Shown one piece after another: positions 1 to 8,285 of a stretch of 64,000 bases of DNA. A model generated the notes under the pieces. The model made no database searches. It saw only the letters and a list, made by a program, of their open reading frames with translations, and had not been told where the DNA came from. Source of the stretch: Propionibacteriales bacterium. Its GTDB lineage: Bacteria > Actinomycetota > Actinomycetes > Propionibacteriales > Nocardioidaceae. The position numbers and the translations under genes are program-made. Position 1 is the stretch's first letter; each line of letters opens with the position of its first letter. The stretch is taken from assembly GCA_026392465.1 (NCBI GenBank), contig JAPLCA010000015.1, positions 62,001-126,000 on the forward strand, in the 5' to 3' direction.

Positions 1-653
1 GTCTCGTAGACCTCCCAGTGCGCCTCCGGGTCGGCGTACACGCGACGGAACACCTCCACGACCTCCGTGTGCGGCACGTACGGCTGCGCCAGGTCGCGGT
101 CGAGGACCTCGCGGGGCACGGCGTGGCCGTGGCGGGAGAGGTACGCCAGGAACGCGTCGTACAGGCTCGGGGCGGCGAGGTCGGCCGCGAGCCGGTCGCG
201 CGTGGCGGGCTCGTGGTCGAAGACCCTCACCATCGCCGGGTTCTTGTTGCCCAGGAGGAACTCGACCGTGCGGTACTGCGCCGACTGGAAGCCCGACGCC
301 TTCCCGAGCGCGTCGCGGAACTGCAGGTACTCGACCGGCGTCAGCGTCTCCAGCACGCCCCACTGCTCGAACATCTGCCGCTGCACCGCCTTGACCCGCG
401 CGAGGCGCTTGAGCGCCGGCGCGAGCTGGTCGGCGTCGACCAGCGCGATCGCCGAGCGCAGCTCGTGCACGAGCTGCTTGAGCCACAGCTCGGTCACCTG
501 GTGCTGGACGACGAACAGCATCTCGTCGTGGTGGTCGGTGACCGGCTGCTGCGCCGAGAGCAGGAGGTCGAGCCGCAGGTAGGAGCCGTACGTGGACTCG
601 CCGGCCAGGTCGGTGGCGACCCCGTCCTCGACGGGGCGGTGGGTGGGCCTCAT
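1..653 (-). CDS. kynA: Tryptophan 2,3-dioxygenase, 3' end outside window
   Basis: Haem enzyme that opens the indole ring of L-tryptophan to N-formylkynurenine, the first step of the kynurenine pathway. I read it from the reverse complement: the ATG is at 653 and 217 codons are open to the window edge, so the C-terminal part with the proximal haem histidine is missing. Family signatures are YGSYLRLDLLL near residue 22 and HQVTELWLK near residue 53, the latter containing the distal active-site His and substrate-pocket residues of TDO, followed by a region rich in Arg and Asp typical of TDO. It lies 29 bp after pxpC on the same strand and may be cotranscribed with the 5-oxoprolinase genes. No kynureninase or other kynurenine gene is visible. 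Confidence 0.9.
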   Translation of the reverse strand, partial: MRPTHRPVEDGVATDLAGESTYGSYLRLDLLLSAQQPVTDHHDEMLFVVQHQVTELWLKQLVHELRSAIALVDADQLAPALKRLARVKAVQRQMFEQWGVLETLTPVEYLQFRDALGKASGFQSAQYRTVEFLLGNKNPAMVRVFDHEPATRDRLAADLAAPSLYDAFLAYLSRHGHAVPREVLDRDLAQPYVPHTEVVEVFRRVYADPEAHWEVYE

Positions 654-682
654 GCTCCGATCGTGCCCCAGGGGTGGATCGG

Positions 683-1543
683 TCAGTGCAGGACGTGCCG
701 CCGGAAGCGCACCGTCTCGCCGGGACGCACCTGCGCGAGCCGGTCGACGCCCGCCGCGGTGACCACGCCGACCACCGGGTAGCCGCCGGTCACGGGGTGG
801 TCGGGTCCGAGGACCACCGGCAGCCCCGCCGACGTCACCTGCACGCTGCCCCGCACCACCGGCTCGCTCGCCAGCTCCCCGTCGACGGCCCGGGGGAGCG
901 CCGGGCCGTCGAGCCGCACCCCGATCCGGTCGGAGCGGTCCGACACGGTCCAGCCGGTGCCGAGGAGGGTGGCGACGGCTCCGGGGGTGAACCAGTCGTC
1001 GCGCGGCCCGAGGACCACGTCGACGGTCGTGATGCCCGGGGTGAGCAGGTGCGGGACGGGTGGGCCCGTCGGCGGCTCGCCGGACGGGCCCGTGGGCAGG
1101 ACGTCCCCGTCGCCGAGCGTCGGTGGGCCGAGCCGGGCGAGGACGTCGGCGCTGCGCGAACCCAGCGTCGGCGGGACGGCGAGACCGCCGGCGACCGCCA
1201 CGTAGCCGCGCAGGCCCGCGGCGAAGGGTCCGACGCGCAGCACCTGGCCGACGCGCAGGCGCAGCGGTCGGCCGTGGTCGACGGGAGTGGCGTCGACGTG
1301 CAGCGGCCCGACGGCGCCGGTGACCGCCACGACGTGCGCTGCGTCCGCGCGGACCTCGAGGCCGCCGCCGAGCACCTCCAGCACGGCCGTGGGACGGTCG
1401 CCGTCGCCCACGAGGACGCGGGCCTGGCGCAGGGATCGCCGGTCGAACGCACCGGACGGCCCGACGCCCTGCGCCGCGAGCCCGGGCCGGCCGTCGTCCT
1501 GCAGCAGCGTGAGGGGTCCCGCCGACAGCACCGTGAGGCTCAC
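683..1543 (-). CDS. pxpC: 5-oxoprolinase subunit C (biotin-dependent carboxyltransferase family)
   Basis: Subunit of the prokaryotic ATP-dependent 5-oxoprolinase PxpABC, which opens pyroglutamate to glutamate. It belongs to the KipA / allophanate hydrolase subunit 2 family. The 286-aa protein begins with the family pattern LLQDDGRPG, followed by GVGPSGAFDRRSLRQA, and ends with a short beta-rich tail (RPGETVRFR). Length matches the family. It uses a GTG start whose bases overlap the pxpB stop (GTGA), so the two subunits are translationally coupled, as expected for PxpB/PxpC partners. Family membership is clear. The substrate is inferred from the complete pxpA-pxpB-pxpC set. Confidence 0.88.
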   Translation of the reverse strand: MSLTVLSAGPLTLLQDDGRPGLAAQGVGPSGAFDRRSLRQARVLVGDGDRPTAVLEVLGGGLEVRADAAHVVAVTGAVGPLHVDATPVDHGRPLRLRVGQVLRVGPFAAGLRGYVAVAGGLAVPPTLGSRSADVLARLGPPTLGDGDVLPTGPSGEPPTGPPVPHLLTPGITTVDVVLGPRDDWFTPGAVATLLGTGWTVSDRSDRIGVRLDGPALPRAVDGELASEPVVRGSVQVTSAGLPVVLGPDHPVTGGYPVVGVVTAAGVDRLAQVRPGETVRFRRHVLH

Positions 1544-2205
1544 GACCCCTCCCCGCCCCGCTGACCGTGACGATGTGGCCCCGGATCGGCGTCGTCGGGG
1601 GCCAGAACGTCACGGTCAGCGACGGTGAAGCGCACGGTGTCGCCCGGCGCGAGGAGGGCGGCGGGCGTGCGGTCGAGGTCGAAGAGCGCCACGTCGGTGG
1701 TGCCGAGCAGCTGCCAGCCACCCGGCGACGCACGGGGGTAGATGCCGCTGAACTCGCCGGCGAGACCGACCGCGCCCGCCGGGACCGTCGGGCGGGGCGT
1801 CGCGCGGCGCGGCACGACGAGCCGGGGGTCGCCGCCCACCAGGTAGGCGAAGCCGGGGGCGAACCCGCCGAACGCGACCGTCCACGACGTGCCCGTGTGT
1901 GCGGCCACCACGGCGTCCTCGCCCAGACCGGTGTGCCGGGCGACCTCGGCGAGGTCGGGGCCGTCGTAGCGGACCGGCACCACGTGCTCCCGCGCGTCGC
2001 GCGGGGCGACGTCGTCCGACGGCGGGGTGCTCCGGGCGAGGGCGCGCAGGGTCGCGGGGTGGCCGCGCAGCAGCACGGTGCGCGCACCGAGCACGGCCTC
2101 GGTCACGTCCGGGTGGCCGACGAGCGACGCGTGGCGTCGGCGGGCGTCGTCGAGGTCGGCGCAGTCGAGCAGGACGGCGTCCTCGCCGCACGCCAGGACC
2201 CTCAT
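1540..2205 (-). CDS. pxpB: 5-oxoprolinase subunit B (KipI / allophanate hydrolase subunit 1 family)
   Basis: Second component of the 5-oxoprolinase complex, partner of PxpC. The 221-aa protein carries the family signatures VPVRYDGPDLAEVARHTG, FGGFAPGFAYLVG and PRRATPRPTVPAGAVGLAG, and ends in the usual region around GDTVRF. It is longer at the C-terminus than many homologues, adding a low-complexity tail rich in Asp, Gly and His that overlaps pxpC. The ATG at 2205 lies 24 bp after the pxpA stop. PxpB and PxpC together resemble a urea-amidolyase-type carboxyltransferase. Here the adjacent pxpA points to 5-oxoproline rather than allophanate. Confidence 0.88.
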   Translation of the reverse strand: MRVLACGEDAVLLDCADLDDARRRHASLVGHPDVTEAVLGARTVLLRGHPATLRALARSTPPSDDVAPRDAREHVVPVRYDGPDLAEVARHTGLGEDAVVAAHTGTSWTVAFGGFAPGFAYLVGGDPRLVVPRRATPRPTVPAGAVGLAGEFSGIYPRASPGGWQLLGTTDVALFDLDRTPAALLAPGDTVRFTVADRDVLAPDDADPGPHRHGQRGGEGS

Positions 2206-2229
2206 GTCAGCACCACCGCTCCGGGGCCC

Positions 2230-2919
2230 TCATGCGAAGGGAGCGACCTCGTGACCGGCCTCGACGAGAGCGGCGCGCACGACGCGCGCGAGGTCGAGGG
2301 CGCCGGGGGAGTCGCCGTGGACGCAGAGCGAGTCGACCTGCGGGGCGAGGCGCAGTGCCTGGCCGGCGACCGCAGCGGCGCCGCCGAGCACGGCACCCGG
2401 CTCGGAGCGAGGCACCAGCAGGCCTTCGGGCGTGTAGGCGCGGTCGGCGAAGCCCTCGGTGACGACCTGCAGCCCGTCGGCCGCGGCCAGACGCAGGCTG
2501 GCGGCGCCGGGCAGCCCGAGCAGCGGGAGGCCGTACGGTGCGACGGCGTCGACGACTGCCGCCGCCTGCCGCTCATCGTGCACGACGGTGTTGTAGAGCG
2601 CGCCGTGCGGCTTCACGTAGGCGACGCGCGTGCCGACCGCGTCCGCGACCTCGGCGAGCAGGTCGAGCTGCTCGCGCAGGGTCGCGACGAGCTCGTCGTC
2701 GGTCGGGTCCTGCGGTCGTCGGCCGAACCCCTCGCGGTCGGGGTAGCCGACCTGCGCACCCACGACCACGCCCCGCTCGACGGCGCGCTCGCACGCGTCG
2801 AGCATGAGCTCCTCGCCCCCCGCGTACGCCCCGCAGCACACGTTCGCGCTCGTGACCACGTCGAGCAGGGCGAGGTCGTCCGGCGACTCGGCGACGTCGG
2901 CGTTCAGGTCGATGCGCAC
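2230..2919 (-). CDS. pxpA: 5-oxoprolinase subunit A (LamB/YcsF family), divergent motif
   Basis: Hydrolase component of the PxpABC 5-oxoprolinase, LamB/YcsF family, 229 aa. Conserved blocks are IDLNADVAE (residues 3-11), SANVCCGAYAGG (near 26), YVKPHGALYN, FADRAY, LVPRSEPGAV and CVHGDSPGAL. In the E. coli type the second block reads CGFHAGD. Here His is Tyr and Asp is Gly, and the later HPSFPD block is QVGYPD, so two family histidines are absent while those in KPHG and HGD remain. The GTG start at 2919 follows a TAGGGT -10 box by 6 nt, suggesting a leaderless message and making pxpA the first gene of pxpA-pxpB-pxpC-kynA. Confidence 0.85.
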   Translation of the reverse strand: MRIDLNADVAESPDDLALLDVVTSANVCCGAYAGGEELMLDACERAVERGVVVGAQVGYPDREGFGRRPQDPTDDELVATLREQLDLLAEVADAVGTRVAYVKPHGALYNTVVHDERQAAAVVDAVAPYGLPLLGLPGAASLRLAAADGLQVVTEGFADRAYTPEGLLVPRSEPGAVLGGAAAVAGQALRLAPQVDSLCVHGDSPGALDLARVVRAALVEAGHEVAPFA

Positions 2920-2939
2920 GCCCCCACCCTAGGCCCGCT

Positions 2940-3183
2940 CACCCTTTGGGTTGGGCCCCACTCGAAGTCTGACCGCCCAACCCAGTGTTGGGGTGAGACG
3001 AATCCTTTGGGTGGGGGTGTCGGCGTATCGAAGGGGCGACGATCCGGGCACGGGCACGGGCACGGGCACGGGCACGGGCCCGACGCCCGACGCGTGGTTC
3101 CGCCATCGCCCCTCCCCGACGGGTGCATCCCAACCCAGCGCTGGAGTGGGGAGTCACCCTTGGGGTGGGGCCCAACCCCAAGG
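2940..3183. repeat. Intergenic inverted-repeat element with (GGGCAC)5 core
   Basis: No gene fits between pxpA and the methyltransferase. The stretch is built of two related copies of an approximately 55-bp palindromic unit in opposite orientation: 2943-3000 and the reverse complement of about 3126-3183. They share the block GGGTTGGGCCCCAC and a downstream CAGNNNTGGG. The right copy ends in a near-perfect 26-bp palindrome (3158-3183, arms CCTTGGGG / CCCCAAGG). Between them lies a microsatellite of five perfect GGGCAC hexamers at 3046-3075. It may act as a terminator between the two convergently arranged transcript ends or may be a REP-like mobile repeat. Function is unknown. Confidence 0.7.
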
Positions 3184-3191
3184 ACCAGGTG

Positions 3192-4361
3192 TCAGCGGGG
3201 GAGGGGGTCGACCAGGAGGGCGACGGCCTTGTCGTCCACGCGCGTCAGCACGACCGTGGCGCGCTGCGACCCCTTCAGGCGCAGCCGGCGCACGAGCACC
3301 TCGGGGACGACGTCGACCCCGCGCTTCTTCACCGTCAGCGTGCCGACGTCGCGCGCGACCAGCGCCGCCTTCAGCTGCTTCTCGCGGAACGGCAGCTCCG
3401 CCACGACGCGGAAGGAACGGGCCAGCGGGTGGCGCACCTCCACGTCGGTCGTCACCCACGCGATCCGCGGGTCGACCAGCTGGCCGTCGATCTCGTCCGC
3501 CAGCGCCCCCACCAGGCCGGAGCGGATGACGGCGTCGTCGGGCTCGTGCAGCCAGCCGCCGAGCTCGCCCACGTCGCCGGCCGCCCCGTCGCCGCTGAGC
3601 TCGTGCGGACCCGGCAGCGCCGTCGCCCGACGCGGCACGCGGTCCGGCAGGTCGAGGCCCGCCCCCCACAGGCACGCCTCGACGAGGTCGCCGCCGTCGC
3701 TCACCCACTGCGCCTCCACGCCGTCGGGCACCAGGTCGTGCGGGATGCCCGGCATCGTCTTCACGACGGCCCGGCCCGCCAGGTGCGCCTCGACCACCGA
3801 CCACGGCGGACTCATCGCCTCCGGGTCGAACACCCGCCCCCGGTCGTCGCGGCGGGCGGGGTCGAGGAACACCACCTCGTCCGGCGTCGGCTCGACGTCG
3901 GCCGCGTCGGCGCACACCACCTCCCCCTCGAGACCGAGCGCGCGCAGGTTGGCCGACGCGATCGCCGCACGCACCGGGTCGCGCTCGACGCCGCGCACCC
4001 GCAGCCCGGCGCGGGCGAACGCCACGAGGTCGGACCCGATGCCGCAGCCCAGGTCGAGCACCGCCGTCGCGCCCGACGCCGCGAGCCGCTCGGCCCGCAG
4101 CGACGCGACCGCACCACGTGTGGCCTGCTGCAACGCGTCGTGCGTGAAGTACATGCCCGCCGCGTCGTCGCCCAGCTTGCCGCGCGCCAGCCCCCGCAGG
4201 TGGTTCTGCGTCACCGCCGCCGCCACCAGCTGCGCGTCGTGGACCTTGCGCAGACGCGTGCCCAGCGCCAGGTCCGACTCCCGACCCGCGCGGTCGTGCA
4301 CCTCGGCCACCAGCGCCCGACCCTCGTCGGTCTGCAACCGCTCGAACGTCGCCAGGTCCAC
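3192..4361 (-). CDS. Class I SAM-dependent methyltransferase with THUMP-like domain
   Basis: Predicted methyltransferase of 389 aa with a C-terminal THUMP-like region, a family widespread in Actinobacteria whose substrate (probably RNA) is not established. The N-terminal third is helical. SAM motif I is VLDLGCGIGSD near residue 101, followed by the acidic GVERDP (motif II) and the catalytic-loop-like VVFLDPARR near residue 161. The C-terminal 120 residues, with REKQLKAALVARDVG and TVKKRGVDVVPE, match the THUMP-like part. The GTG start at 4361 is 6 nt after a CACGAT sequence. It diverges from groES, with the shared upstream region containing CIRCE. Confidence 0.82.
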   Translation of the reverse strand: MDLATFERLQTDEGRALVAEVHDRAGRESDLALGTRLRKVHDAQLVAAAVTQNHLRGLARGKLGDDAAGMYFTHDALQQATRGAVASLRAERLAASGATAVLDLGCGIGSDLVAFARAGLRVRGVERDPVRAAIASANLRALGLEGEVVCADAADVEPTPDEVVFLDPARRDDRGRVFDPEAMSPPWSVVEAHLAGRAVVKTMPGIPHDLVPDGVEAQWVSDGGDLVEACLWGAGLDLPDRVPRRATALPGPHELSGDGAAGDVGELGGWLHEPDDAVIRSGLVGALADEIDGQLVDPRIAWVTTDVEVRHPLARSFRVVAELPFREKQLKAALVARDVGTLTVKKRGVDVVPEVLVRRLRLKGSQRATVVLTRVDDKAVALLVDPLPR

Positions 4362-4464
4362 GACGCCATCGTGGCAGGTGGTGCCCTCCGCCGCCCGAGG
4401 CGCGGCACCCCCGCGGGGACCCGCGACCGCCCACGGCAGCTTGTCCGCCGAGGGAGAACACCCC

Positions 4465-4494
4465 TTAGCACTCGGGAGGGGTGAGTGCTAGATT
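4465..4494 (+). promoter_or_regulatory. CIRCE operator (HrcA) overlapping groES promoter
   Basis: TTAGCACTC-N9-GAGTGCTAG at 4465-4491 differs from the CIRCE consensus only at the last base. TAGATT at 4489-4494 overlaps its right half and is a good -10, so HrcA bound here would block groESL transcription. This is the standard actinobacterial heat-shock arrangement. The hrcA gene is not in the window. Confidence 0.92.
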
Positions 4495-4608
4495 CTGAAC
4501 TGGCACTCGAACCATGAGACTGCCAACCCGTGCACGGCCCCCGCGACGGCGTGCACACCCATCACGTTCATCCGTCACTCACCACATCGTTGAAGGGGAG
4601 GTCGACCA

Positions 4609-4902
4609 GTGTCGGTCACCATCAAGCCGCTCGAGGATCGTCTCGTCATCAAGGCCGTCGAGGCCGAGCAGACCACCGCGTCCGGACTCGTCATCCCGGA
4701 CACCGCCAAGGAGAAGCCCCAGGAGGGCGAGGTCGTCGCCGTCGGCCCCGGCCGCATCGACGACTCCGGCAACCGCGTCCCGCTCGACGTCAACGTCGGC
4801 GACAAGGTCATCTTCAGCAAGTACGGCGGAACCGAGGTCAAGTACTCGGGCGAGGAGTTCCTCATCCTCTCCGCCCGCGATGTCCTCGCCGTCGTCTCCT
4901 GA
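4609..4902 (+). CDS. groES: Co-chaperonin GroES
   Basis: Ten-kilodalton lid of the GroEL chaperonin, 97 aa. It starts [14 protein letters not shown], has the mobile-loop region around [17 protein letters not shown] (residues 22-38) that docks onto GroEL, and ends in the conserved [12 protein letters not shown] and [14 protein letters not shown] blocks. The GTG start at 4609 is supported by GGGGAGG about 7 nt upstream, so unlike many neighbours this gene has a real 5' leader of about 110 nt downstream of CIRCE. groEL follows after 173 bp. Expression should rise on heat or unfolded-protein stress through HrcA release. Confidence 0.97.
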   Translation: MSVTIKPLEDRLVIKAVEAEQTTASGLVIPDTAKEKPQEGEVVAVGPGRIDDSGNRVPLDVNVGDKVIFSKYGGTEVKYSGEEFLILSARDVLAVVS

Positions 4903-5005
4903 CGCACCTGGGCTCCCGACCGGCGGCGTTGCTGCTCGCTCGGCGACCAAGAACGGGTCGCCGTCGCTCGCGCGCCTTGCCGGTCGGGTCCCATGCGCGT
5001 CAGGA
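4898..5005 (+). promoter_or_regulatory. Long stem-loop in the groES-groEL spacer
   Basis: The 173-bp spacer can fold into a long imperfect hairpin. The outer arms are about 4898-4924 and 4979-5005 (27 bp, few mismatches, starting TCCTGACGC / GCGTCAGGA). An inner stem is CGGCGACC / GGTCGCCG at 4941-4948 and 4955-4963. The outer stem begins at the groES stop codon. It could be a processing site or partial attenuator that sets the GroES:GroEL ratio. No U-tract follows, so it is not a simple terminator. Confidence 0.6.
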
Positions 5006-5063
5006 CCGTGCTGACGCGCCACCTCCGGCTCTCGCCGGACACCACCATTCAGTCGTTTCGTAG

Positions 5064-6680
<1,617 letters not shown>

Positions 6681-6698
6681 GTCAGCCGCACCACGACC

Positions 6699-6732
6699 GA
6701 GGCCCGTCGTCCCACCCGGGACGGCGGGCCTC
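6699..6732 (+). terminator. Terminator hairpin after groEL
   Basis: GAGGCCCGTCGTCCC pairs with GGGACGGCGGGCCTC around a short loop, with a single bulge, 19 bp after the groEL stop. It is GC-rich without a clear U-run, as is usual in this GC range. Confidence 0.75.
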
Positions 6733-6790
6733 GTCGCGTCGGGGGCGACGGAGGGTTGACGGGCCGACCTCCCCGCACGACGCTGGGTCC

Positions 6791-7183
6791 GTGCCCACCC
6801 TCGCCGACGTCGAGCGCCTGTGCACCGCCCTGCCGTCGGTGACCGAGGGCACCACCTTCCGCAACCGTGCGTGGTTCGTCGAGAAGGCGGTCTTCTGCTG
6901 GGTCCGCCCCTTCACGCAGGCCGACCTGCGCCGGTTCGGCGACGCGCGCGTGCCCCATGGCGAGATCGTCGGCCTGCGCACCGAGGACCTCGCCGAGCGC
7001 GACGCGATCCTCGGCGAGGGCACGCCGGGCCTGTTCACCATCGAGCACCTGGCGAACCACCCCGGATACCTCGTCGAGCTCGAGGCCGTCGACCCGTCGC
7101 GGCTGGCCGAGGCCGTCGAGGACGCCTGGCTCGCCCGCGCCTCCGCGCCGCTCGCCCGCACCTACCTCGACGCCCGGTCCTGA
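6791..7183 (+). CDS. MmcQ/YjbR family protein
   Basis: Small 130-aa protein of the MmcQ/YjbR family (CyaY-like fold, sometimes annotated DNA-binding, role unknown). Typical features are the early LPSVTEGTTFRNRAWFVEKAVFCW, the central LRTEDLAERDAIL and the C-terminal HPGYLVELEAVD with a helix ending EDAWLARA, which fit the family order. It starts with GTG at 6791, 58 bp after the groEL terminator, and is followed by a 165-bp promoter region, so it appears to be monocistronic. No functional inference beyond the family is justified. Confidence 0.8.
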   Translation: MPTLADVERLCTALPSVTEGTTFRNRAWFVEKAVFCWVRPFTQADLRRFGDARVPHGEIVGLRTEDLAERDAILGEGTPGLFTIEHLANHPGYLVELEAVDPSRLAEAVEDAWLARASAPLARTYLDARS

Positions 7184-7274
7184 CGCGGCCCGCGGACTCC
7201 CAGGACGACCGGGGAACCGCGGACGAGACGAGCGAACGAACGGACGGTGACGTGGGTCTCTTGCGCTTCCGACA

Positions 7275-7319
7275 CCACGGGCATACCGTGGGTACGGATG
7301 CGACACTCCCGATGTCACA
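7275..7319 (+). promoter_or_regulatory. Two inverted repeats upstream of diiron oxygenase operon
   Basis: CCACGG-N5-CCGTGG at 7275-7291 is a perfect dyad. TGCGACA-N7-TGTCACA at 7299-7319 is a second one, 29 bp before the start codon. The second has the same half-sites, in reverse orientation, as a site at 23706-23726, and closely resembles 34969-34989. Both are candidate operators, probably of a TetR- or MarR-type regulator not present here. Confidence 0.6.
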
Positions 7320-7348
7320 TCATCGCTGTCGAGTCGAGGAGTCCCACC

Positions 7349-8278
7349 ATGACGATCACCGCACCCAGCCCGGAGCACGACGCCGCAGCCTTCCGCGCCG
7401 AGGTCGAGCGCGACGGTGTGCTGGAGCGTCTGCTGTCCTCGTCGGCCCAGCTCTCGTACGACCCCGAGAAGGAGGTCGACTGGGACGCGCCGCTCGACCC
7501 GCTGCACGACGGCGTCAACCCGGAGTGGTGCACCCTCTACGGCACCGAGATCTGGGAGCGGATGAGCCCCGAGCAGCGCGCGACCCTGACGCGTCACGAG
7601 GCCGCCAGCGTCGCCAGCATCGGCATCTGGTTCGAGATGCTGCTCCAGCAGATGCTCCTCGTCGACATCTACGACAAGGACTACGCGAGCAGCGAGTTCC
7701 AGTTCGCGCTCACCGAGATCGCCGACGAGTGCCGTCACTCGATCATGTTCGCCAAGGGCGCCCAGCTGATCGCCGGTCGCTCGTACCTGCCGGCCAAGCC
7801 GCTGCACCAGGCCGCCAAGCTGCTCAAGCTCACCGCCCGCAACGAGGTCGCGTACACGTCGATCCTCGTCGCCGAGGAGGTGCTCGACGTCATGCAGCGC
7901 GACTGGATGCGCGGTGCGTCCGTCGCCCCGCAGGTCAAGACGATCTGCAAGATCCACGTGGTCGAGGAGTCGCGCCACATGAAGTTCGCGCGCCACGAGA
8001 CCATCGAGGCGATGCGCGGCATCTCCGAGTTCCGGCGCAAGGCGAGCGCCCTGCAGATCGCCAGCGTCGGCTACTTCATCGTCAAGAGCCTGGTGCAGCC
8101 CGACGTCTACGCCGAGGCCGGTCTCGACGTGAAGGAGGCCGTCGAGGCGGCCAAGAACAACGAACACCACCACGCCCTCATGCGCCTGTCGTGCGTCCAC
8201 CTCATGGACTTCCTGTCCGAGGCGGGCCTGCTGACGCCTGCGGCCAAGCGGCTGTACCGCCGCGTCCACATGCTCTGA
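7349..8278 (+). CDS. AurF-like diiron oxygenase
   Basis: Predicted non-haem diiron oxygenase of the AurF (p-aminobenzoate N-oxygenase) family, 309 aa. Carboxylate/His ligands of a ferritin-like four-helix bundle are seen in ADECRHSIMF near residue 129 and VEESRHMKFA near residue 207, both matching E-x-x-(R)H, with other Glu in NEVAYTSILVAEEV. The start chosen is ATG 7349 after GAGGAG; an upstream in-frame extension would be low-complexity and lacks the family start. Seven bases after the stop begins a ferredoxin/NADPH reductase fusion, a plausible electron donor. The substrate is unknown: AurF itself oxidises aryl amines, but homologues with this context are not characterised. Confidence 0.85.
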   Translation: MTITAPSPEHDAAAFRAEVERDGVLERLLSSSAQLSYDPEKEVDWDAPLDPLHDGVNPEWCTLYGTEIWERMSPEQRATLTRHEAASVASIGIWFEMLLQQMLLVDIYDKDYASSEFQFALTEIADECRHSIMFAKGAQLIAGRSYLPAKPLHQAAKLLKLTARNEVAYTSILVAEEVLDVMQRDWMRGASVAPQVKTICKIHVVEESRHMKFARHETIEAMRGISEFRRKASALQIASVGYFIVKSLVQPDVYAEAGLDVKEAVEAAKNNEHHHALMRLSCVHLMDFLSEAGLLTPAAKRLYRRVHML

Positions 8279-8285
8279 TCCGCCC

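Noticed and set aside
2939-3181. Arg-Ala or Pro-Cys repeat peptides encoded in the GGGCAC stretch
   Set aside because: They are translations of the hexamer microsatellite and inverted repeats, open in several frames at once.
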